Positions 43,620 through 52,853 of a DNA stretch of 64,000 nt are shown here, piece by piece (position 1 is the first letter of the stretch; each line of letters opens with the position of its first letter). The stretch lies in the NCBI GenBank assembly GCA_902706235.1, contig CACSJR010000004.1, positions 1 to 64,000 of the forward strand, written 5' to 3'. The DNA is from Citrobacter sp. 18056 (lineage in GTDB: Bacteria; Pseudomonadota; Gammaproteobacteria; Enterobacterales; Enterobacteriaceae). The translations under genes were made by a program, and so were the position numbers. The notes under the pieces are model-generated. The model searched no databases, had not been told where the DNA came from, and saw only the letters and a list, made by a program, of their open reading frames with translations.

Positions 43620-43652
43620 ATTATCCAATACCTGACTAAATCGTTCAAGTAT
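43620..43652 (-). promoter_or_regulatory. erpA promoter and type 1 IscR operator
   Basis: On the minus strand TTGAAC (43643-43648) and GATAAT (43620-43625) are spaced 17 bp. The 25-bp segment 43628-43652 matches the type 1 IscR consensus ATASYYGACTRWWWYAGTCRRSTAT, whose halves here read ATACTTGAAC and AGTCAGGTAT, at 23 of 25 positions by my count. It overlaps the promoter and the clcA stop codon. Repression by [2Fe-2S]-IscR when clusters are plentiful is inferred from the E. coli case. Confidence 0.82.
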
Positions 43653-45072
43653 TCTCCCCGACGGTCTGTTTTTCTTTCTCCTCTTTCTCTGCTTTTTCGG
43701 CTTCCTGCTTTGCAAGAGTACGGGTCAGAATCGAGGAGTACAGCGGTTTCCCGCCCAGGAACTGGGCTAATAGTGTTGCGCCAAGACAGGTAATAATCAT
43801 TGGCAAAATGAGCTGATAGTTGTCTGTCATTTCCAGAACTAACACGATACCGGTCAGCGGCGCACGCACAGATGCCGCGAACAGCGCGCCCATTCCAGCA
43901 ATGGCAAAGGTGCCCGGCTCCAGATGATAATGCGGGAACCACGCCGTTGCCGCCATGCCGAATGCGGTACCGAGCAGCGTGCCGAGTGCGAGCATCGGGG
44001 CAAAAATGCCGCCAGGCGCGCCCGACGAGAAACACAGCAGCGTCGTCACGACGCGCGCAATAAAGATAAACATCAGCAGGCCGACGGTGTAATGCCCCGC
44101 CGCCGCGATAGGAATGAGGTTGAACCCGCCGCCTGCCGCTTCCGGCTCAATCAGGCCGAGCACGCCACAGATACCGCCGAGCAAGCCGCCAATCAGCACC
44201 CATTTCTTGATATCGCCGCCGTGAATACGCTGGAACAAATCCTGTGTACGCAGCACCAGGTTGTTAAACAGCGGTCCGACGCAGCCGAAAATCATCCCCA
44301 GCACCAGATACAGCCACAGGGTGTTTACTGGCGCATTCGCGAGCTTTCCAACCTCAATGACGGCGGTTTCACCGTTGAAGATACGGAACACCACGCTGGA
44401 CATGATAACGCCAATGAAAACGGCCTTAATCGAAATCAGGTTGTAGCGGAACTGCGGGCGCATCTCTTCGATGATAAAAAGAATGCCCGCCAGGGGAGCA
44501 TTAAACGCCGCGGCCAGACCTGCGGCTGCACCGGTTGCCAGCAGCGAGTGACGCGCTTCTGCGGTACGCAGACGGAAGATATCCAGTACCATGCGCCCAA
44601 TATTGCCGCCAAGTTGCACCGTCGGGCCTTCACGACCGAGCACCATTCCGGCCCCCAGCGTGCCCATGCCGCCAATAAATTTCACCGGAATGACGCGCCA
44701 CCAGCGAACCGGGCGTAGCTCTTCGAGCGCGCCTTCGATTTCAGGAATGCCTGACCCGCCCGCTTCCGGCGCAAAACGACGCACCAGGATATAGCCGACC
44801 ATCGCCAGCAGCCCGGAAAGAATAAAGGCCAACGGCCAGACTAAAAACCAGTGATCCGCCACCTGTGCCAACGTGCCAATGCGCACGTTTTGCACCCAGT
44901 TCACGGCTTTTTCAAAAGCGACCCCCACCAGGCCGGCTAAGGTGCCAACCAGTGCGGCCATCAACAGGATGGCTAACGGTGTTTTATCCCTGCGAACTAA
45001 ACGGCGTACCGCATCCCCGCGGCGCAATCGAACGATTTGCTGTGATTCAAAAGAGGGAGTTTCTGCTTTCAT
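43645..45072 (-). CDS. clcA: H(+)/Cl(-) exchange transporter ClcA
   Basis: Dimeric CLC antiporter exchanging two chloride ions for a proton, used in extreme acid resistance. 475 residues from the ATG at 45070-45072 (E. coli 473); an upstream in-frame start would add 62 non-homologous residues. Selectivity motifs [19 protein letters not shown] (gating E148) and the later [14 protein letters not shown] are present. Its stop codon lies inside the erpA IscR operator. Divergent from hemL. Confidence 0.95.
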   Translation of the reverse strand: MKAETPSFESQQIVRLRRGDAVRRLVRRDKTPLAILLMAALVGTLAGLVGVAFEKAVNWVQNVRIGTLAQVADHWFLVWPLAFILSGLLAMVGYILVRRFAPEAGGSGIPEIEGALEELRPVRWWRVIPVKFIGGMGTLGAGMVLGREGPTVQLGGNIGRMVLDIFRLRTAEARHSLLATGAAAGLAAAFNAPLAGILFIIEEMRPQFRYNLISIKAVFIGVIMSSVVFRIFNGETAVIEVGKLANAPVNTLWLYLVLGMIFGCVGPLFNNLVLRTQDLFQRIHGGDIKKWVLIGGLLGGICGVLGLIEPEAAGGGFNLIPIAAAGHYTVGLLMFIFIARVVTTLLCFSSGAPGGIFAPMLALGTLLGTAFGMAATAWFPHYHLEPGTFAIAGMGALFAASVRAPLTGIVLVLEMTDNYQLILPMIITCLGATLLAQFLGGKPLYSSILTRTLAKQEAEKAEKEEKEKQTVGENT

Positions 45073-45250
45073 GCCATTATCATTAATTGGTAGGACAAAT
45101 TGCAGATTGCATTGTAACCACCCTATGGCGGTACGTCGCGTTAAAATTCCTTCATTATTACATTGTTTCAATTGGGCAAAACTTTCATAACCTTCCGGGA
45201 ATAAATTAGAATAGCCCGCTAACACGCTTTCTACGAACCAGGAACCTCGA

Positions 45251-46531
45251 ATGAGCAAATCTGAGAATCTCTACAGTGCGGCCCGCGAACTGATCCCCGG
45301 CGGCGTCAACTCGCCGGTCCGCGCCTTTACCGGCGTCGGCGGTACCCCACTGTTTGTCGAACGTGCCGACGGCGCGTATCTGTACGATGTGGATGGTAAA
45401 GCCTACATCGACTACGTCGGTTCCTGGGGCCCGATGGTACTCGGCCACAACCACCCGGCCATTCGTAACGCGGTGATTGAAGCGGCATCACGCGGTCTAA
45501 GCTTCGGCGCGCCGACCGAAATGGAAGTGAAAATGGCTGCGCTGGTGACCGAACTGGTTCCAACCATGGACATGGTGCGCATGGTGAACTCCGGCACGGA
45601 AGCGACCATGAGCGCCATCCGTCTGGCGCGGGGTTTCACCGGGCGTGACAAAATCATCAAATTCGAAGGCTGCTATCATGGCCACGCTGACTGCCTGCTG
45701 GTGAAAGCTGGCTCCGGCGCGCTGACCCTTGGCCAGCCAAACTCTCCGGGCGTTCCGGCGGATTTTGCCAAACACACCCTGACCTGCACCTATAACGATC
45801 TGGCGTCCGTGCGTGAAGCGTTCGAGCAGTATCCACAGGATATCGCCTGCATCATCGTCGAACCTGTTGCGGGCAACATGAACTGTATTCCACCGCAGCC
45901 TGACTTCCTGCCGGGCCTGCGCGCCCTGTGCGACGAATTTGGCGCGCTGTTCATTATCGATGAAGTGATGACTGGCTTCCGGGTTGCACTGGCTGGCGCT
46001 CAGGATTACTACGATGTGGTGCCTGACCTGACCTGTCTGGGCAAAATCATTGGTGGCGGGATGCCAGTCGGTGCCTTTGGTGGCCGTCGCGAAGTGATGG
46101 ACGCGCTGGCGCCAACCGGTCCGGTTTACCAGGCGGGAACGCTGTCCGGTAACCCGATTGCGATGGCTGCCGGCTACGCCTGTCTGACGGAAGTCGCCCA
46201 GCCGGGTATTCACGAAACCCTGACCAGCCTGACCAACCAGCTGGCGGAAGGCCTGCTGCGTGCTGCGCGTGGTACAGGGATCCCACTGGTGGTGAATAAT
46301 GTGGGCGGAATGTTCGGCATCTTCTTCACTGATGCGAAAACCGTAACCTGCTATCAGGACGTGGTGAAATGCGATGTGGAACGCTTCAAGAAATTCTTCC
46401 ATCTGATGCTGGAAGAAGGCGTTTATCTGGCGCCATCAGCGTTCGAAGCGGGCTTTATGTCCGTGGCGCATACCGAGCAGGATATCAACAACACCATCGA
46501 CGCGGCGCGTAAGGTGTTTGCAAAACTGTAA
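45251..46531 (+). CDS. hemL: glutamate-1-semialdehyde 2,1-aminomutase
   Basis: PLP/PMP enzyme that makes 5-aminolevulinate, the committed haem precursor in the C5 pathway. The 426 residues equal E. coli; PLP lysine K265 lies in [10 protein letters not shown], and [15 protein letters not shown] is the conserved phosphate-binding region. Its ribosome site is weak (GGAACCTCGA). Convergent with fhuB. Confidence 0.97.
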   Translation: MSKSENLYSAARELIPGGVNSPVRAFTGVGGTPLFVERADGAYLYDVDGKAYIDYVGSWGPMVLGHNHPAIRNAVIEAASRGLSFGAPTEMEVKMAALVTELVPTMDMVRMVNSGTEATMSAIRLARGFTGRDKIIKFEGCYHGHADCLLVKAGSGALTLGQPNSPGVPADFAKHTLTCTYNDLASVREAFEQYPQDIACIIVEPVAGNMNCIPPQPDFLPGLRALCDEFGALFIIDEVMTGFRVALAGAQDYYDVVPDLTCLGKIIGGGMPVGAFGGRREVMDALAPTGPVYQAGTLSGNPIAMAAGYACLTEVAQPGIHETLTSLTNQLAEGLLRAARGTGIPLVVNNVGGMFGIFFTDAKTVTCYQDVVKCDVERFKKFFHLMLEEGVYLAPSAFEAGFMSVAHTEQDINNTIDAARKVFAKL

Positions 46532-46532
46532 T

Positions 46533-46572
46533 GCTGGATGCCTGGCGGCGCTACGCTTGCCCGGCCTACAAC
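46533..46572. repeat. REP-like palindromic element
   Basis: The segment GCCTGGCGGCGCTACGCTTG followed by CCCGGCCTAC has the form of enterobacterial REP units. It lies directly after the hemL stop and just before the terminator hairpin. Confidence 0.7.
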
Positions 46573-46580
46573 TGTAACGC

Positions 46581-46608
46581 AAAACGGCAGCCCTCGGTTG
46601 CCGTTTTT
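46581..46608. terminator. bidirectional terminator between hemL and fhuB
   Basis: AAAACGGCA/TGCCGTTTT with a nine-base loop, A-run left and T-run right, between the convergent hemL and fhuB genes. Confidence 0.8.
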
Positions 46609-46618
46609 AGTGTTTGCT

Positions 46619-46649
46619 CCCTCTCCCCGTGAGAGGGTCGGGGTGAGGG
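46619..46649. repeat. palindromic CCCTCTC/GAGAGGG repeat, copy 1
   Basis: CCCTCTCCCCGTGAGAGGGT followed by CGGGGTGAGGG. The same layout (CCCTCT stem, loop, AGAGGG, short spacer, GGTGAGGG or GATGAGGG) recurs at 52758, 52810 and 55487. Confidence 0.7.
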
Positions 46650-46671
46650 CTTCAGCCCGCACAATACATGT

Positions 46672-48654
46672 TTACCGGCTCTGCTTCCTCAGCAGATAAA
46701 TAAAGTACGGCGCGCCGATAAACGTCGACAACAGCCCAGCCGGGATTTGGTACGGGAACAGCACCATCCGCCCGCACCAGTCAGCAATAACCAGCATAAT
46801 TCCCCCCACCAACGCAGAAAGAATCATGTGCGGCATCGTCCGACGGAAGCCCATCATCCGCGCGATATGCGGCGCCATCAGGCCAATAAAGCTCAGTGGA
46901 CCAATGGTCATGGTCGCCGTAGCCGTCAGGCTGGCGGCTAACAGCAGCAGCGCCACACGCGCCGGGGTCAGCGCCATACCTACCGCGCGGGCAGTATCGC
47001 CACCGAGAGGCAGTATCGTCAGCCAGCGCCGACACAACGGCGTCAGCGCCAGTAGCACCACCATCACCAGCCCGGTATGCAGCACCTGCTGATAAGAGGC
47101 GTTATAGGTGGAACCGGAAATCCAGGTCAGGATCTGCGCCATGCGCGGATCGCCGCTCGCCTGCAGCATCATCAGCAGCATTGTAAACGCGGTACTGAGC
47201 GCCATCCCGGCCAGCAGCATTCGGTGCGGAGAGAATCCGCCCCGACCTGAGGCAATCAGGATAATCATCAACGTCACTGCCGCGCCCAGACTCCCCGCCG
47301 GCAGCAGCCAGCCAAAGGCATTGCCCGGCACGAAGAACAGCATCAGCACCACGCCAAATGCCGCACCAGAAGAAATCCCCAGCACTTCTGGGCTCGCCAT
47401 CGGGTTGCCGGTCAGACGTTGAATAATACAGCCCGCGACCGCCAGCATTATCCCGGCAATCAGCGCCGCCAGAATTCGTGGTGCACGCCATTCCATCAGC
47501 GCATGGAGTAAATCGCCCGTCGCCCAATGCCAGCCCTGCGCATCACGCCCGAGCGACAGCGCAGCCAGCATACCCACCAGTAGCACGCCACAACCGGCCA
47601 GCGCCCACACCAGCACCCGCTGGCGTTCAGCCGCGACGCGATCGCCCGCATCCATCGCCGGTGCGCTGATGCTGCGCAGACGCGGCAGCAACCACAGCAG
47701 CAACGGGGCGCCAATCAGCGCGGTGACGGAGCCGGTAGAGACTTCCATCCATACCTGTGAGAGCCACAAAATCAACTGGTCAGAAAGCCAGAGGATCAAC
47801 GCCCCAATTAGCGGGGCCAGTATCAGGCGCGAAAGCAAACGTCGCGCGCCGAGCATTTTCGCCAGCAGCGGCGCGAACAGGCCGATAAAACCGATAATGC
47901 CCACCGCATTCACCAGCAGCGCACTGATAACGATCGCCAGCGTCAACGCCCCAAGCCGCGCAAGCGAAAGCGCCAGGCCCAGGTTGCGCGCTACGCCGTC
48001 GTCGAGCCCCATCAGGGTTAACGGGCGCAGCAGCAGCAGTGTGAGCATCACGCCCCCGAGCAGCTGCGGCCAAAGTTGCTGCACCACGCTCCAGTCGGTT
48101 TGCGTCAGCGTGCCGGTACTCCACAGGAACATGCTTTGCAGCTGGTCGTGGTGGAAAATCACCAAAAGCTGATTCACCGCGCCGCAGTACATGCTCACCA
48201 CCAGCCCGGCGAGGATCAGCGTCACCGGCGACAAACGCTTGCCCCAGGAAACGCCAAACACCAACGCGCCGACCACACAGGCCCCCGCCAGAGCCGCAAA
48301 CTGCGTTGAGAATGCGCCCGGAACGGCCCACAGCGTGGTGATCGTGATACCGAGCTGCGCGCCGGTGGCGACGCCGAGCGTCGTCGGTTCGGCGAGAGGG
48401 TTACGTAAAACCTGTTGGAACAGGACGCCGACCAGCCCAAGCCCGGCGCCGACGAGCAGCGAGATAACCACACGCGGCAGCAAACTGTAGTGGAACAGCA
48501 TCTGACGGATGCTATCGACGTTCGGCTGCCACAGCGCTTCCCGCCACTGCCCGCGCGGCAGCGCCACGTTAAAATTGTGCCAGCTCAGCCATGCCGAGGC
48601 GATAAACAGCACGCAGAGAATGAATGCCGGGAAACGCGCGATGCGCTGGCTCAT
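46672..48654 (-). CDS. fhuB: iron(III)-hydroxamate ABC importer permease
   Basis: Inner-membrane permease for ferrichrome and other hydroxamate siderophores. The 660 residues are two fused FecCD-type permease halves of about 330 residues, each with roughly ten membrane segments; each half has a GxxxPxIxR-like loop that contacts FhuC (LFAPLLAKMLG and LMAPHIARMMG). The ATG overlaps the fhuD stop by 4 bp. Last gene of fhuACDB. Confidence 0.97.
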   Translation of the reverse strand: MSQRIARFPAFILCVLFIASAWLSWHNFNVALPRGQWREALWQPNVDSIRQMLFHYSLLPRVVISLLVGAGLGLVGVLFQQVLRNPLAEPTTLGVATGAQLGITITTLWAVPGAFSTQFAALAGACVVGALVFGVSWGKRLSPVTLILAGLVVSMYCGAVNQLLVIFHHDQLQSMFLWSTGTLTQTDWSVVQQLWPQLLGGVMLTLLLLRPLTLMGLDDGVARNLGLALSLARLGALTLAIVISALLVNAVGIIGFIGLFAPLLAKMLGARRLLSRLILAPLIGALILWLSDQLILWLSQVWMEVSTGSVTALIGAPLLLWLLPRLRSISAPAMDAGDRVAAERQRVLVWALAGCGVLLVGMLAALSLGRDAQGWHWATGDLLHALMEWRAPRILAALIAGIMLAVAGCIIQRLTGNPMASPEVLGISSGAAFGVVLMLFFVPGNAFGWLLPAGSLGAAVTLMIILIASGRGGFSPHRMLLAGMALSTAFTMLLMMLQASGDPRMAQILTWISGSTYNASYQQVLHTGLVMVVLLALTPLCRRWLTILPLGGDTARAVGMALTPARVALLLLAASLTATATMTIGPLSFIGLMAPHIARMMGFRRTMPHMILSALVGGIMLVIADWCGRMVLFPYQIPAGLLSTFIGAPYFIYLLRKQSR

Positions 48655-49541
48655 GCCTTGCCTCCCAACGCGTTATCGAGAATACGGATAAAATTCATCA
48701 CCGACAGCGTCGCACCGTAGAACCACACGGCTGGCACACGCTGGAAGCGCTGCTGACGCACAAACGGCATCGCCTGCCACAGCGGCGTGGCCATCAGTTT
48801 TTGCATGTCGGCTTCGTTGCCGTGGTCGAAACAGATAACGTCTGCATCTTTAAACTCGCCCAGTCGGTCGATGCCGACCACCTGACTGCCCCAGAAGTTG
48901 GTTTCGCCCTGCCAGGCATTCACTATCCCGTACTCATCAAGGATTTGCTGGAACAGGCAGTTCGGACCGAAGGCCAGTACATGACGGGCATCGAGCAGCG
49001 TTACCATCAGCAGCGGTCGTTCGCCGCGCACGGCAAAACGCGGTTTATGCTGCGCCACAAATTCATCGAAATGGTTGAGATGCGCATGAGCCTGGTTTTC
49101 CATGCCCAGCAACTGGCCCATTTCCACCAACGACTGACGGGCCTTGAGCAGCGGATTTTTACCGTCACTGAAATTGAACCCGCGCCCTGGTGCGATACGC
49201 GCCAGTTTTTCTGGCGACGGACCATAACCTGCCGACCACACCATGTACGACGGTTTCATTTCGGTCAGCAGTTCGAGGTTAGGTTCGGTACGCAGGCCAA
49301 CGTCAATCACCGACGCAGGCAGCGCCGGTTCGTTAACCCACAGGTTATAATTGGGAATATCGGCCACGCCGTACGGCGTTACGCCCAGCGCCAGCAGCAG
49401 TTCTACCGGCAGCCATTCGAGGGCCACGATGCGGTGCGGATCCACCGTCGCGGCGCGCGCACTTTTCATCTGCCAGAGCAGCGGAGACAGCGCCATAGCC
49501 GTCAATAAATGACGACGGCTTATCGAGAGGGAATCATTCAT
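48651..49541 (-). CDS. fhuD: periplasmic hydroxamate siderophore-binding protein
   Basis: Binds ferrichrome, aerobactin and related Fe(III)-hydroxamates in the periplasm. 296 residues from the ATG at 49539-49541, which shares one base with the fhuC stop (TGATG) and gives the E. coli length; a TTG one codon upstream is less likely. The signal peptide SISRRHLLTAMAL has a twin-arginine pair and ends near KSARA. RIVALEWLPVELLLALG starts the mature class III fold. Confidence 0.96.
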   Translation of the reverse strand: MNDSLSISRRHLLTAMALSPLLWQMKSARAATVDPHRIVALEWLPVELLLALGVTPYGVADIPNYNLWVNEPALPASVIDVGLRTEPNLELLTEMKPSYMVWSAGYGPSPEKLARIAPGRGFNFSDGKNPLLKARQSLVEMGQLLGMENQAHAHLNHFDEFVAQHKPRFAVRGERPLLMVTLLDARHVLAFGPNCLFQQILDEYGIVNAWQGETNFWGSQVVGIDRLGEFKDADVICFDHGNEADMQKLMATPLWQAMPFVRQQRFQRVPAVWFYGATLSVMNFIRILDNALGGKA

Positions 49542-50338
49542 CAATAAACAAAGCTTACCGGGGCAGCACCCGCCGGATGCGGCAGGATCCCCATCGGAAT
49601 TCCGTAAATTTTTTCCAGCGTTTCGCCACGCATCAGCGTTTCCGGCGTTCCCTGGGCAATCATTTTACCGCCGCGCAACGCCACCAGATAGTCGCAGTAG
49701 CGTGCCGCCATGTTGATGTCATGCAGTACCGCAATCACCGTCAGACCGCGTTGCTGACTGAGACGATGCACCAGCGCCAGGACGTCGACCTGATGCGCAA
49801 TATCCAGCGCCGACGTCGGTTCATCCAGCAGCAGACAACGGCTGTCCTGCGCCACCAGCATCGCAATCCACGCGCGCTGACGCTCACCGCCGGAAAGACT
49901 GTCCACCAGGCGATGGGCCAGCGGTTTCAATCCAACCAACGAAATCGCTTCTTCCACTTTCTCGCGGTCCGCTGCGCCAAATCGCCCCAACGCACCGTGC
50001 CATGGATAGCGGCCAATCGCCACCAGCTCACGTACCGTCATCCCTTCAGCCTGCGGCAACTGCTGCGGCAAATAGGCTACCTTGCGGGCAAACGCTTTGC
50101 TGTTCCAGCTTTCCAGCGGTTGTCCGTCCAGCAGAACATCGCCTTCTGACGGCGGCTGGTGACGGCCCAACATTTTTAACAGCGTGGATTTTCCCGAGCC
50201 GTTATGGCCGATAAGGCCGGTCACTTTTCCGGGTGGAAAGGTCAGCGAAAGCGGGTGCAGCAGCGTACGGCCTGGTACACGGAAGGTGACATCGTTCAGG
50301 GCGAACGTGGTGTCGGTCTGAGTTGTGGTGTCCTGCAT
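49541..50338 (-). CDS. fhuC: iron(III)-hydroxamate ABC importer ATP-binding protein
   Basis: ATPase for FhuB. 265 residues from the ATG at 50336-50338, as in E. coli; longer in-frame starts run back into fhuA and were rejected. Walker A GHNGSGKST, signature LSGGERQR and Walker B LLLDEPTS are intact. A strong hairpin separates it from fhuA. Confidence 0.96.
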   Translation of the reverse strand: MQDTTTQTDTTFALNDVTFRVPGRTLLHPLSLTFPPGKVTGLIGHNGSGKSTLLKMLGRHQPPSEGDVLLDGQPLESWNSKAFARKVAYLPQQLPQAEGMTVRELVAIGRYPWHGALGRFGAADREKVEEAISLVGLKPLAHRLVDSLSGGERQRAWIAMLVAQDSRCLLLDEPTSALDIAHQVDVLALVHRLSQQRGLTVIAVLHDINMAARYCDYLVALRGGKMIAQGTPETLMRGETLEKIYGIPMGILPHPAGAAPVSFVY

Positions 50339-50353
50339 AGCGGCCAACTTGTT

Positions 50354-50377
50354 AAAAGGGCACGGCGAACCGTGCCC
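50354..50377 (-). terminator. UUCG hairpin between fhuA and fhuC
   Basis: On the minus strand GGGCACGG/CCGTGCCC closes a TTCG tetraloop and is followed by TTTT. It is a very stable stem with a short U-run, placed 10 bp after the fhuA stop. Likely a partial terminator or an mRNA 3'-end stabiliser that raises fhuA over fhuCDB. Confidence 0.7.
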
Positions 50378-50387
50378 AAAGAGGAGA

Positions 50388-52583
50388 TTAGAAACGGAAG
50401 GTGGCTGTCGCCACAACCTGACGCTCTGCGCCCCAGAAACAACCGTAGGTCTGGAAGCAGCTGGCAACGTATTCTTTATCGAACAGGTTATTCACATTAA
50501 CCGCGAGGCTTGAACCCGCCATACCAAAGCGTGCCAGGTCATATTTCACAACAGCATCCACCACGGTTGCGCTATCCACCTTGAACGAGTTCGCTGGATC
50601 GCCATAGGAAGAGCCGACGTAGCGGGCGCCGGTTCCTAAAGTCAGACCCGAAAGTGCGCCTTCATAGAACGTGTAATCCCCCCAGAGCGAAGCCATATTT
50701 TCTGGCACCTGCTCTGGCGTGTTACCTTTCAGATTGGTGTCTTTGGTGTACTCTGCATCAGTGTAGGTATACGACGCCGTCAGATTAATGTTGGCATTGA
50801 GAGCCGCCTTGGCTTCAAGTTCCACACCCCGTGCGCGAATCTCACCCGCAGGGACCTGGCCCAATGGATTATTCGGATCGGCAGTCAGGTTATTGGTTTT
50901 GGTCAGCTGGTAAACCGCTGCCGTGAGCACAATCGGACGATCGTTCGGTACATATTTTACCCCCGCTTCATACTGCTCACCTTTGGAAGGAGCATAAGAA
51001 GCACGCGGTGTACTCCACAAATCAAATGCGCTTGGTTCGAAAGACTGACTGTAGCTGAAGTACGGGGAGATCCCATTGTCGAACAGATAGTTCACCCCAC
51101 CACGCCAGGTAAATTTCTCATCATTACGTTCAACGTAACCGGCCTGTGGCGTGGTCGAGTTCTGGCGAACCGTTGTTGCCTGCTGCGACCAGTCGTAACG
51201 ACCACCAAGGGTAAACACCCATTTATTCCATTCAGCCTGATCCTGAACATACAGACCCGTCTGTTTGGTTTCATTCATCTGGTAAGGCTCTGCGTCACCA
51301 AAATCATAATGTTCCGGCGTGTAACCACTGTACAGATCGATAGGTGGAGCGGAACCGAAAGCAGCATTAATGTCGTTACGCATGCGCATAAAGTCGACGC
51401 CCGTTAACAACGTGTGGCTCATGTCGCCAGTGGCAAATTTGCTTTCAAGCTGTGTATCAACGCTGAAGTTTTGCAGGCGTTCGTTATCCACCACGGTCCC
51501 ACGATTCAGCGTGTGCCCATCCGCAGCAATACCGGTCCCGTATACGCTCTGTTGCGCTGTTTTCAGCTCTGCAAAACGCAGATTCTGACGCACGGTGAAG
51601 GTGTCGTTAAAGCCATGTTCAAAGCTGTAACCTACCATTTTTTCATTGCGGGAATAGCTATTGTTACTGGCGCCTTCATTGAAATTCGTCGGCAGGCGAG
51701 ACCCGTTTGGCAGCTTCTCTACTGTGCCCTCTTTAGGCAACCAGCCGTAATAGCCCGTTTCCGGTTCGTTCTGGAAGTACGAGAGGAAAGTGAAGTTGGT
51801 TTTGTCGTCCGGGCGCCACGAGAAAGACGGCGCGATAGCATAACGCTGCTGCTCCGCATTGACTTGCTGTTCGTTATTTGAACGCGCCACACCGGTCAGA
51901 CGATAGGAGTAAACGCCGTCGTCATCAATCGCATCACTGAAGTCAAAGCCCGTCTGGAACAGGTTGTCTGTCCCCATCTTAAACTGAACTTCTTTCAGAG
52001 AGTCAGTGGTCGGGCGTTTGCTGACCATAGAAATAATGCCACCTGGGTTACTTTTGCCGTAAAGCACCGAGGTTGGGCCACGCATCAGTTCAACGCGCTC
52101 CAGCATATAGGGATCAACAACCGCATCGTTGTAGAAGTTACCTTGCAGCTTAAGGCCATCAAGATAGTTATTCTGGTTGAGCCCGACGGAAGAGAAACCA
52201 CGAATGATGACAAAATCATAGGTGCTGGATGCACCACGACTGTTGACCATTACGCCCGGAGTATAGCCTAAGGCTTCTTTCACTGACTTTGGCTGATGGG
52301 TATCCATCTCTTCGCGCGTGACCACCGAGACAGACTGCGGGGTCTTTTCAATCGGGGTGTCGGTTTTCGTGGCGGTGGCGGAATGTTTGGCGGCGATGGT
52401 GGCCGCTGGGCCCCACGCGCTTTCCTGCGGCGCCGCAGGGGCGGCCGTCACAGTCAGGGTTTCTTCCTTCGGTTGTGTTGCCGCCTGTACGTTGACAGAC
52501 ATGCCGCTAACCGCTGTGGCTACTACCCATGCGAGCTTGCGCACTGAGGTATTCATTGGCTGAGCAGTGTTGAGACGCGCCAT
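50388..52583 (-). CDS. fhuA: TonB-dependent ferrichrome receptor FhuA
   Basis: Outer-membrane receptor for ferrichrome; in E. coli also the receptor for phages T1, T5, phi80 and colicin M. The 731 residues have a signal peptide ending NVQA, the TonB box ETLTVTA at about 41-47, a plug to about 195 and a 22-strand barrel ending in ATFRF. Compared with the 747-residue E. coli protein, the L4 segment (about residues 346-366, SVYGTGIAADGHTLNRG) is about 17 residues shorter and lacks the cysteine pair; the C-terminal pair ASCFQTYGC is kept. First gene of fhuACDB, with a Fur box upstream. Confidence 0.96.
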   Translation of the reverse strand: MARLNTAQPMNTSVRKLAWVVATAVSGMSVNVQAATQPKEETLTVTAAPAAPQESAWGPAATIAAKHSATATKTDTPIEKTPQSVSVVTREEMDTHQPKSVKEALGYTPGVMVNSRGASSTYDFVIIRGFSSVGLNQNNYLDGLKLQGNFYNDAVVDPYMLERVELMRGPTSVLYGKSNPGGIISMVSKRPTTDSLKEVQFKMGTDNLFQTGFDFSDAIDDDGVYSYRLTGVARSNNEQQVNAEQQRYAIAPSFSWRPDDKTNFTFLSYFQNEPETGYYGWLPKEGTVEKLPNGSRLPTNFNEGASNNSYSRNEKMVGYSFEHGFNDTFTVRQNLRFAELKTAQQSVYGTGIAADGHTLNRGTVVDNERLQNFSVDTQLESKFATGDMSHTLLTGVDFMRMRNDINAAFGSAPPIDLYSGYTPEHYDFGDAEPYQMNETKQTGLYVQDQAEWNKWVFTLGGRYDWSQQATTVRQNSTTPQAGYVERNDEKFTWRGGVNYLFDNGISPYFSYSQSFEPSAFDLWSTPRASYAPSKGEQYEAGVKYVPNDRPIVLTAAVYQLTKTNNLTADPNNPLGQVPAGEIRARGVELEAKAALNANINLTASYTYTDAEYTKDTNLKGNTPEQVPENMASLWGDYTFYEGALSGLTLGTGARYVGSSYGDPANSFKVDSATVVDAVVKYDLARFGMAGSSLAVNVNNLFDKEYVASCFQTYGCFWGAERQVVATATFRF

Positions 52584-52608
52584 TATTGTTCTCTGATGAT
52601 ATTGAGTG

Positions 52609-52638
52609 AATGATAACGTAAACGAGAATTATTATTAT
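52609..52638 (-). promoter_or_regulatory. Fur box at fhuA promoter
   Basis: The A/T-rich stretch read on the minus strand as ATAATAATAATTCTCG then TTTACGTTATCATT matches the Fur-regulated E. coli fhuA promoter and the GATAATGATAATCATTATC consensus in several overlapping hexamers. It lies 26 bp upstream of the fhuA ATG. Iron repression of the fhu genes is inferred. Confidence 0.8.
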
Positions 52639-52757
52639 GCCCGCAGAATAATAGGCGAAACGCGGAAGTCATGGCAAGCGGAATACGCCCCTACCAGAAT
52701 TGAGGGTTTAAAAAATAACCTGATAGTAAGTAGGGAGTTAAAGGAAGGTTAAAAATT

Positions 52758-52846
52758 GCCCCTCCCCCCGGCCCTCTCCCCCAAGGGGCGAGGGAGAAAA
52801 CCGGACTGTCCCCTCTCCCCTTGGGGGAGAGGGTAAGGGTGAGGGG
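52758..52846. repeat. palindromic CCCTCTC/GAGAGGG repeats, copies 2 and 3, inverted pair
   Basis: Copy 2 (52758-52795) and copy 3 (52810-52846) are inverted relative to each other: the reverse complement of copy 3 reads CCCCTCACCCTTACCCTCTC then CCCCAAGGGGAGAGGG, closely matching copy 2. Each also has an internal stem (CTCCCCTTGGGGGAG). The pair lies between the mrcB stop and the fhuA promoter, a BIME-like arrangement. The rest of 52639-52757 holds no gene that I can see. Confidence 0.75.
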
Positions 52847-52853
52847 TAAGGTC

